Shown here: positions 14,323 through 19,606 of the stretch, one piece after another
How the letters are laid out: each line of letters starts with the position of its first letter
Position numbering within the stretch: position 1 is the first letter of the stretch
Assembly: GCA_033763355.1 (NCBI GenBank)
Contig: JANRKT010000210.1
Span: forward strand, 1-19,606
Source of the DNA: JANRKT01 sp033763355
Lineage (GTDB): Bacteria > Bacteroidota > Bacteroidia > Chitinophagales > Chitinophagaceae
Reading direction: 5' to 3'
DNA: 19,606 nucleotides
Position numbers and translations under genes: made by a program
Notes under the pieces: generated by a model
Databases searched by the model: none
What the model was told of the DNA's origin: nothing
The model's input: the letters and a program-made list of their open reading frames with translations, nothing else

Positions 14323-15360
14323 GTGGCAACATCAGCATTATCATCATCAAGAAACAAACTGATTTTTGCAGCATGCTGGCTGTTGTGGTCGCTCATACAG
14401 CTCAATATGCTGAGGGGATGGGGACTGAACTGGCAGCCCGTAATTATTGATACTTTAGCAAGCAATGCGCTGCTTGCCGCTGCCTGCCTGCTGATTATTA
14501 ATAACCTTCATTATTACAGGCCCTCAAAAATAAGATACTGGTATGTTGCCGTATGGTGCCTTGCATTAAGCGGCCTGTGGTCCGGTGCAGTAAGGTTCGG
14601 GCTGGGGGCATTGCTGAGAAATGATGCTGAATATTTTTCTTTTCTTGAAAAATCAATGACCATACGCTTTAATATGGCATTGCTGGTAACAGGGTGTGCA
14701 GCCATGATGAGCATGCTCTGGTATAACCTGGAAGAACAGCACGAAAAAGAAACCAGGAAAGCAGATGCAGAAAAACTTGCTAAAGATGCCGAGTTGTTTA
14801 AACTCCGGCAGCAAATGCAGCCTCATTTTTTATTCAACAGCCTCAATTCTATCAATGCACTTGTCATCAGCCAGCCGCAGCAGGCAAGAAAAATGATACA
14901 GCAGTTATCTGACTTTTTAAGGGGCACATTAAAAAAAGAAGACCACCAACTCATCAGCCTTAATGAAGAAATACAATACCTGCAGCTTTACCTGGAAATA
15001 GAAAAAGTAAGGTTTGGGCATCGCCTGTCAACAGAGATCAAAACGGATGATGCTGCCCTTTCATGTAAATTACCCTCAATGCTGCTGCAACCGGTTATGG
15101 AAAATGCAATTAAGTTTGGATTGTATGATACCACAGATGTTACCAGCATCAGTTTGTATGCAGAAGCGGCTGCAGGCAACCTTGTTATTACCATAAAAAA
15201 CCCGTTTGACCCTGAAACCGCCTCGCCCCGCCAGGGAACGGGCTTTGGGCTTAGCGCCGTACAACGCCGCCTGTATTTGCTGTATGCAAGAACAGATCTG
15301 CTGGCAGCACAGCAGGAAGGAAATATATTTATTACTGTTTTAAAAATACCACAGGCATAA
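14323..15360 (+). CDS. LytS-like sensor histidine kinase (His_kinase/HATPase, four membrane segments)
   Basis: A 345-residue inner-membrane kinase of the LytS/YehU class that pairs with LytTR regulators. Four membrane segments lie at about 13-30, 43-60, 72-90 and 115-134, with no sizeable external domain. A charged linker helix (136-165) leads to the phosphoacceptor H168 in QMQPHFLFNSLNSINAL. The ATPase domain shows the N box LLQPVMENAIKFGL with N261 and the glycine box GTGFGLSAVQRRL (305-317). Translation appears to start at a GTG (14323), because the next ATG lies inside the first membrane segment. The stop overlaps the regulator's ATG by one base. With so little sensor surface, the input may come through the LiaF-like protein of the same cluster; this is inference. 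Confidence 0.92.
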   Translation: MATSALSSSRNKLIFAACWLLWSLIQLNMLRGWGLNWQPVIIDTLASNALLAAACLLIINNLHYYRPSKIRYWYVAVWCLALSGLWSGAVRFGLGALLRNDAEYFSFLEKSMTIRFNMALLVTGCAAMMSMLWYNLEEQHEKETRKADAEKLAKDAELFKLRQQMQPHFLFNSLNSINALVISQPQQARKMIQQLSDFLRGTLKKEDHQLISLNEEIQYLQLYLEIEKVRFGHRLSTEIKTDDAALSCKLPSMLLQPVMENAIKFGLYDTTDVTSISLYAEAAAGNLVITIKNPFDPETASPRQGTGFGLSAVQRRLYLLYARTDLLAAQQEGNIFITVLKIPQA

Positions 15361-16103
15361 TGAAGGCAGTTATTATAGATGATGAACCGCTGGCAAGGAG
15401 TATTGTAAAAGAATACCTGCAATCCCACCCGCATATTGAAGTGGTGCAGGAATGTAATGATGGTTTTGAAGGGGTAAAAGCCATTCAGCAGTACAAGCCT
15501 GATATCATTTTTCTCGATATTCAAATGCCCAAGATAAACGGCTTTGAAATGCTTGAATTAATAGAAAAACCCCCTGCCGTAATTTTTACCACAGCATTTG
15601 ATGAATATGCCATTAAAGCATTTGAGACTCATGCAGTGGATTATCTTTTAAAACCCTTCAGCCAGGAAAGGTTTGATAAGGCCCTGCAAAAGTTGTCAGA
15701 TAAAAAAGCCGGTTCAAAAGAGGAAGAGGAAAACACAACAGCTTTGCTGCAAAGCATTTCTTTATCACCGGCACAGCAACACCGTGTGGTGGTTAAAACC
15801 GGGGCAAAAATTAAAATTATACTTGTTGATGACATCCATTATCTTGAAGCGGCGGACGATTATGTAAAAATCCATACCGGCGAAGGGGCCTTCCTGAAAA
15901 ACAAAACCATGGGTTATTTTGAGGCCTCGCTGAATGCACAGCAGTTTGTACGTACCCATCGTTCTTACATCATCAGCATACAACAAATTACACGTATTGA
16001 CCCTTATGAGAAAGACACTCACCTTGCCATTTTAAAATCAGGCGCAAAAGTGCCGGTGAGCAAAACCGGCTATCCGAAACTGAAGATGGTTTTGGGGTTA
16101 TAA
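15360..16103 (+). CDS. LytTR-family response regulator, partner of the LytS-like kinase
   Basis: A 247-residue response regulator. The receiver domain (about 2-118) has D7/D8, phosphoacceptor D53 in IIFLDIQMPKINGFE, T78 in FTTAFDEYA and K98 in DYLLKPF. An acidic/polar linker follows (about 112-140), then a LytTR DNA-binding domain (about 142-245) with VDDIHYLEAADDYVKI, FVRTHRSYIISI and VPVSKTGYPKLK. The start overlaps the kinase stop by one base (TAATG), so the pair should be made in equal amounts. It is the second LytTR regulator in the window, but here the partner is a simple two-component kinase rather than a phosphorelay. It ends the cluster; a GC-rich stem-loop follows at 16156-16193. 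Confidence 0.94.
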   Translation: MKAVIIDDEPLARSIVKEYLQSHPHIEVVQECNDGFEGVKAIQQYKPDIIFLDIQMPKINGFEMLELIEKPPAVIFTTAFDEYAIKAFETHAVDYLLKPFSQERFDKALQKLSDKKAGSKEEEENTTALLQSISLSPAQQHRVVVKTGAKIKIILVDDIHYLEAADDYVKIHTGEGAFLKNKTMGYFEASLNAQQFVRTHRSYIISIQQITRIDPYEKDTHLAILKSGAKVPVSKTGYPKLKMVLGL

Positions 16104-16155
16104 AAAGCACGGAGTAAATATCACTTTAAAGTACCCGAAAAATAAATGCAGTAAA

Positions 16156-16193
16156 CCTTGTTTCAGGGCGGCCCGCCCCGGCCTCAAAAAAGG
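16156..16193. other. GC-rich stem-loop between the LytTR operon and upp
   Basis: A compact hairpin (GGGCG 16166-16170, CGCCC 16174-16178, 3-base loop) is enclosed by an outer pairing of CCTTGTTT (16156-16163) with AAAAAAGG (16186-16193), with one mismatch. The GC island stands out in an AT-rich gap of 192 bases. No T tract follows on the plus strand, so it is not a standard terminator, but it could end the LytTR transcript or act in the upp leader region. Confidence 0.35.
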
Positions 16194-16216
16194 ATTACTG
16201 TTGCCCCGAAATGAAA

Positions 16217-16248
16217 TTTCAGATTGTAAAGTTTAGCCTTTAGATTTG
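16217..16248 (+). promoter_or_regulatory. Candidate promoter of upp
   Basis: An exact TAnnTTTG element (TAGATTTG, 16241-16248) lies 47 bases before the upp start. A TTTC at 16217-16220, one base off the TTTG -33 box, lies 20 bases upstream of it, the same spacing as in the LiaF-like promoter. Confidence 0.5.
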
Positions 16249-16295
16249 TTATCAACTCCGGTTTCCGGCGCTGCATTACATTTTAATTTTCGGGG

Positions 16296-16946
16296 ATGGT
16301 TATCAATCTAAGTGAAAAACATTCGTTGCTCAGCAACTGGATAAGCGAACTGCGGGATGTGGAAATACAAACCGAGCGTATGCGTTTTCGCCGGAACCTC
16401 GAAAGAATAGGCGAAGTGATGGGTTACGAAATCAGCAAAACCCTTCCATCCAAACAAATTGAAGTACAAACGCCATTGGGTATATCGGAATGTATGATTT
16501 TGAGGGAGCAGCCTGTATTGGCAACCATACTGCGTGCAGGTCTTCCTTTGCACCAGGGTTTGTTAAATTTTTTTGACAAAGCAGACAATGCTTTTATAAC
16601 AGCATACCGCAAACACCAGCGTGACGGCTCTTTTGAAATAAGTCTTGAATACATTTCCTGCCCGCCTCTTGATGACCGTATTGTAATAGTATCCGACCCC
16701 ATGCTGGCAACGGGTTCTTCCCTCGTAAAAACCCTTCATTTTCTTAAGGATGAAGGGGTTCCGAAAGAAATACATGTAGTGGTTGCAATTGCCTGTACGG
16801 TTGGCATAGAATATGTTCAAAGAGAAGTGCCGTCAGTTAAAATATGGTGCGGCGCTATTGATGATGAACTGACCGCTAAAGGCTATATTGTTCCAGGCCT
16901 TGGAGATGCAGGCGACCTTTCTTACGGATCAAAATTGCAGGCATAA
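16296..16946 (+). CDS. upp: Uracil phosphoribosyltransferase
   Basis: A 216-residue cytoplasmic enzyme that makes UMP from uracil and PRPP in pyrimidine salvage. The PRPP-binding loop is VIVSDPMLATGSSL (about 130-143), the conserved ATILRAGLPLHQGLL strand-loop lies at 76-90, and the uracil-binding GLGDAGDLSYG is near the C terminus (201-211). Length is typical of bacterial and eukaryotic members. It begins with an ATG at 16296 and has its own candidate promoter; the following PorP/SprF gene begins 40 bases after its stop and could be co-transcribed. With adenine deaminase (8631-10286) it is the second nucleobase salvage gene here, though not in the same operon. Confidence 0.95.
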   Translation: MVINLSEKHSLLSNWISELRDVEIQTERMRFRRNLERIGEVMGYEISKTLPSKQIEVQTPLGISECMILREQPVLATILRAGLPLHQGLLNFFDKADNAFITAYRKHQRDGSFEISLEYISCPPLDDRIVIVSDPMLATGSSLVKTLHFLKDEGVPKEIHVVVAIACTVGIEYVQREVPSVKIWCGAIDDELTAKGYIVPGLGDAGDLSYGSKLQA

Positions 16947-16986
16947 AAAGGTTTTTGTAAATTGTGTATCCTAACCTGAAAACTTC

Positions 16987-18000
16987 ATGATGAGAGTATT
17001 GATTGTTTTACTTGTTTTAACCATAAGCCGTATAACAGCTTTTGCGCAAGACCCGCATTTTTCCCAATTCTTTGCTTCGCCGCTTACATTAAACCCTGCA
17101 TATACCGGCAAGTTTGATGGCATATTTCGTGTTGCGGGCAATTACCGCAACCAGTGGCCTACTATCAATAATGCATTTACAACTGCAACAGCATCGGTTG
17201 ATTTTCCCATACTGGTTAACCGTTTGCCCGAATGGGACACATGGGGTGTTGGTGTTTTAGGTTTGAATGACCAGAGTGGTAATAAAATACTCAATAATAA
17301 TTTCCTTTCTGTTTCCACCGCATACCACAAAGGTTTGGACGAGGATGGTTTTCACCAGCTCGCTGTAGGTTTCCAGGCCACATATGCACAAAAAAAATTA
17401 GACATTACGAAAGCTGATTTTGAAGATGAGCTTACCTCATTGGGGTTTACCGGCGTAACATCTGAAGTGTTTAACAACTCCAATGTTGTTATCAATTATT
17501 TTGATTTTAATACCGGCATACTTTACTCAGGTACTACCAACGGCTACAACAGTTTTTATTTTGGCGCTTCGGTGTATCATGTTAACCGTCCCAAAGAATC
17601 TTTCCAGGGCGGAAATTTTTTACTGGGCCCGAGGGTAACCATACATGGCGGCGGCTATGTTCCCATAGACGCATCCAAAATGTTTCATGGCAGTTTCATC
17701 CACCAGCGGCAGGCGGGGGCAACAGAAACTGTTTTGGGCGGAGCTGTATCTTTTAATGTAAATGGCGATGAAGAAAACCCCACCAATGTTTATGTGGGTT
17801 CATGGTACCGCTTTAATGATGCGTTGATTCCTTACATCGGTTTGGAATTCGGAAGCCTGCGCCTCGGTGTTTCTTACGATATCAATAACTCATCTCTTGC
17901 TACTGCATCCAATAGCCGGGGCGGCAATGAAATTTCGCTGATCTACATCCGCAAACCAGTTGACCCCAACAGGAAGAAATTTAATTGCCCGAAGTTTTAA
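16987..18000 (+). CDS. PorP/SprF family outer-membrane protein (type IX secretion associated)
   Basis: A 337-residue protein with a signal peptide (about 1-20, ending ITAFA) followed by the family opening QDPHFSQFFASPLTLNPAYTG. The rest alternates short amphipathic strands typical of a beta-barrel (for example YRNQWPTINNAFTTATASVD, FYFGASVYHVNRP, YIGLEFGSLRLGVSYDINN), and it ends in RKPVDPNRKKFNCPKF, as many PorP/SprF members do. PorP is part of the type IX secretion system, and SprF-like members assist secretion or surface attachment of particular partner adhesins. No giant adhesin, porK/L/M/N gene or CTD-bearing protein is seen in this window, so it is an orphan paralogue of unknown partner. 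Two ATG codons in tandem (16987 and 16990) are possible starts. Confidence 0.9.
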   Translation: MMRVLIVLLVLTISRITAFAQDPHFSQFFASPLTLNPAYTGKFDGIFRVAGNYRNQWPTINNAFTTATASVDFPILVNRLPEWDTWGVGVLGLNDQSGNKILNNNFLSVSTAYHKGLDEDGFHQLAVGFQATYAQKKLDITKADFEDELTSLGFTGVTSEVFNNSNVVINYFDFNTGILYSGTTNGYNSFYFGASVYHVNRPKESFQGGNFLLGPRVTIHGGGYVPIDASKMFHGSFIHQRQAGATETVLGGAVSFNVNGDEENPTNVYVGSWYRFNDALIPYIGLEFGSLRLGVSYDINNSSLATASNSRGGNEISLIYIRKPVDPNRKKFNCPKF

Positions 18001-18045
18001 CCCTATCCGCTAAAGGGAAGAACAATTCAGCATAACAAAATATCC

Positions 18046-18063
18046 AAACAACTATCGTTGTTT
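18046..18063. terminator. Hairpin between convergent porP/sprF-like and permease genes
   Basis: A perfect 7-bp stem (AAACAAC 18046-18052, GTTGTTT 18057-18063) with a 4-base loop lies in the 63-base gap between two convergent genes, directly abutting the permease stop. The stem is AT-rich and T runs after it are short on both strands, so it may be a weak shared terminator. Confidence 0.45.
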
Positions 18064-19548
18064 CTACTTCGCCAAAAAAAGCAGCTTTGGCAATACAAAA
18101 TAACAGAACAGCGTAATAAGGATTATACTCACCAGGTTCATCACCAGCCCCACCCTCATCATCTGCTTTATTTTAATGTAACCGCTGGCAAATACGATGG
18201 CATTGGGCGGTGTGCCCATCGGCATCATGGATGCGCAACTGGCCGCCAGCGTCATGGGGATACCGAGTAAAAAAGGATTAATATGCAAAGCATCTGCAAT
18301 GCCGCTCATTACCGGGGCCATTACAATTACCTGCGCCACATTGCTGGTTACCTCACTGATAAAAATAGAAATAAATGTTACTACAAGTACCAGTATAAAA
18401 ACATCTGTACCTGAAAACGATGCGATCCAGTTGCCTAACTTTTCAATAAGCCCTGCTTTTTCCATTGCATTGGCCAGTGAAATACCGCCCCCGAACAACA
18501 ACAATATGCCCCATGCCATGCGCTGGGTATCGCCCCATTCTAAAATTTTACGATGCCCATGTTCTGTATTTTCTGCCGGCACTATAAACATCAGCAGCGC
18601 CCCGAATACAGCAATCATGTTGTCATCCAGCCTTATGTCTTTTAAAAAATCAATCTTTGTGAAAAGCGTATTGATCAAATCCTTTGTAATCCACAACAGG
18701 GCTGTAACAATAAAAATTACCAATACCCTTTTTTCAGGCTTCGACAGCTTGCCCAGTTTTTTTAATTCTCCCCTGATAAAATCATGTGTCTGCACATTGG
18801 ATGCAATATGGCTGGGGTATAACCATTTTACCATTACCAGGTATAAAGTAAAAAGCAGCAGGTATGCCACAGGCGTGCAGATCAGCATCCAGTTGATAAA
18901 AGAAATATCATAATTGTATTTTTTATAAATGAAAGCGGCATAGGCCACATTGGGCGGAGTGCCGATAATGGTAGATATACCGCCAAAATTGGCTGAATAA
19001 GCAATGGCAAGCATTATGCAAAGGGAAAAGTTGGCAATGCCCCTGCTATCATTACCGCTTTCCTTCATTACATGAATTACAGAAAGCGCAATGGGGAACA
19101 TCATCATGGTGGTGGCCGTATTGCTGAGCCACATGCTTAAAAAACCGGTTGCCAGTATAAACCCAAGTATAATGCGGTTACCGCTGGTACCGGTAAAATT
19201 TACAATACCCAGCGCAATCCTTTTGTGCAGGTTCCATTTTTCAATGGCAAGGCCAATCATAAACCCGCCCATAAAAAGAAAAATAACCGGGTTGGCATAA
19301 GGAGCTGCCGCTTCTTCAATTTTTGCTATACCCATAACGGGAAACAACACCAGCGGAACAAGGGCCACAGCAGGCATCGGCAATGACTCCGAAACCCACC
19401 AGGTGATCATCAATAAAGCAACCGCAACAACCTTATTTGCATTAACTCCAAGGCCGAAAGGATTGAAAATTAAAACAGCAGTAAAAAAAACAATGCCGAG
19501 TGAAAAACCCAGCCAATGGAGTAAAGTGCGGGACGAAAGTTTTATCAT
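18064..19548 (-). CDS. SLC13/DASS-family anion permease
   Basis: A 494-residue inner-membrane transporter with about eleven hydrophobic segments. It fits the divalent anion/Na+ symporter (SLC13) family of dicarboxylate, citrate or sulfate transporters. The inverted-repeat architecture is visible: the first half has a WLSNTATTMM signature (SNT at 142-144) and IIGTPPN (195-200), and the second half has EVTSNVAQVIV (SNV at 402-404) and MGTPPN (445-449) in equivalent places. The SNT triplets and nearby residues bind Na+ and substrate carboxylates in characterised homologues. The second triplet reads SNV rather than SNT. The substrate cannot be assigned from sequence. The gene runs toward the PorP/SprF-like gene and starts 58 bases from the right edge of the window; a TACTTTTT near-match to the -7 element precedes it. 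Confidence 0.9.
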   Translation of the reverse strand: MIKLSSRTLLHWLGFSLGIVFFTAVLIFNPFGLGVNANKVVAVALLMITWWVSESLPMPAVALVPLVLFPVMGIAKIEEAAAPYANPVIFLFMGGFMIGLAIEKWNLHKRIALGIVNFTGTSGNRIILGFILATGFLSMWLSNTATTMMMFPIALSVIHVMKESGNDSRGIANFSLCIMLAIAYSANFGGISTIIGTPPNVAYAAFIYKKYNYDISFINWMLICTPVAYLLLFTLYLVMVKWLYPSHIASNVQTHDFIRGELKKLGKLSKPEKRVLVIFIVTALLWITKDLINTLFTKIDFLKDIRLDDNMIAVFGALLMFIVPAENTEHGHRKILEWGDTQRMAWGILLLFGGGISLANAMEKAGLIEKLGNWIASFSGTDVFILVLVVTFISIFISEVTSNVAQVIVMAPVMSGIADALHINPFLLGIPMTLAASCASMMPMGTPPNAIVFASGYIKIKQMMRVGLVMNLVSIILITLFCYFVLPKLLFLAK

Positions 19549-19606
19549 TTCAGTTTAAAAAGTATAATTCAGGATTTGAGTTTTAAAATTTTCTTCCGCT
19601 CACATA

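Overview
The window looks like chromosomal DNA of a Bacteroidota bacterium, most likely of the Chitinophagales/Chitinophagaceae type. The indicators are a PorP/SprF type IX secretion family outer-membrane protein, LytTR two-component systems, DUF4288 and LiaF-like proteins, a multi-Asp-box secreted protein of the kind common in this phylum, weak Shine-Dalgarno sequences, and promoter-like TAnnTTTG elements upstream of several genes. Coding density is high. I saw no tRNA, rRNA, CRISPR array, transposase or phage gene.

Layout. Positions 1-521 hold no convincing gene: there is a strong bidirectional terminator hairpin near the left edge, then a G-rich tract with a textbook G-quadruplex motif. 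Positions 522-3858 encode what looks like a complete four-step phosphorelay: a minus-strand HPt protein and LytTR response regulator with an ATGA overlap, transcribed divergently from a membrane hybrid histidine kinase with its own receiver. Positions 3872-8522 are three minus-strand genes for exported proteins: a 1030-residue Asp-box beta-propeller protein, and two paralogous periplasmic LolA-like proteins that end in a clear rho-independent terminator.

Positions 8631-11243 run on the plus strand: adenine deaminase, whose interdomain linker looks like it carries an in-frame short-repeat insertion, and a secreted YwqK/MORN-type repeat protein behind a structured intergenic region. Positions 11263-12789 (minus) encode a PGM1-type ATP-grasp peptide ligase homologue, the most unusual enzyme here. 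Positions 13050-16103 form a plus-strand cluster of LiaF-like membrane protein, DUF4288 protein, LytS-like histidine kinase and LytTR regulator; a long inverted repeat with a T tract separates the first gene from the rest. Uracil phosphoribosyltransferase (upp), an orphan PorP/SprF protein and a convergent SLC13/DASS permease complete the window.

How the genes fit together. Two independent LytTR regulatory modules dominate, one a phosphorelay and one an envelope-stress-like LiaF module. Adenine deaminase and upp are both nucleobase salvage enzymes but lie in separate transcription units. Much of the remainder is envelope or export machinery. All functional calls rest on reading motifs and family resemblance by eye; no database search was run.
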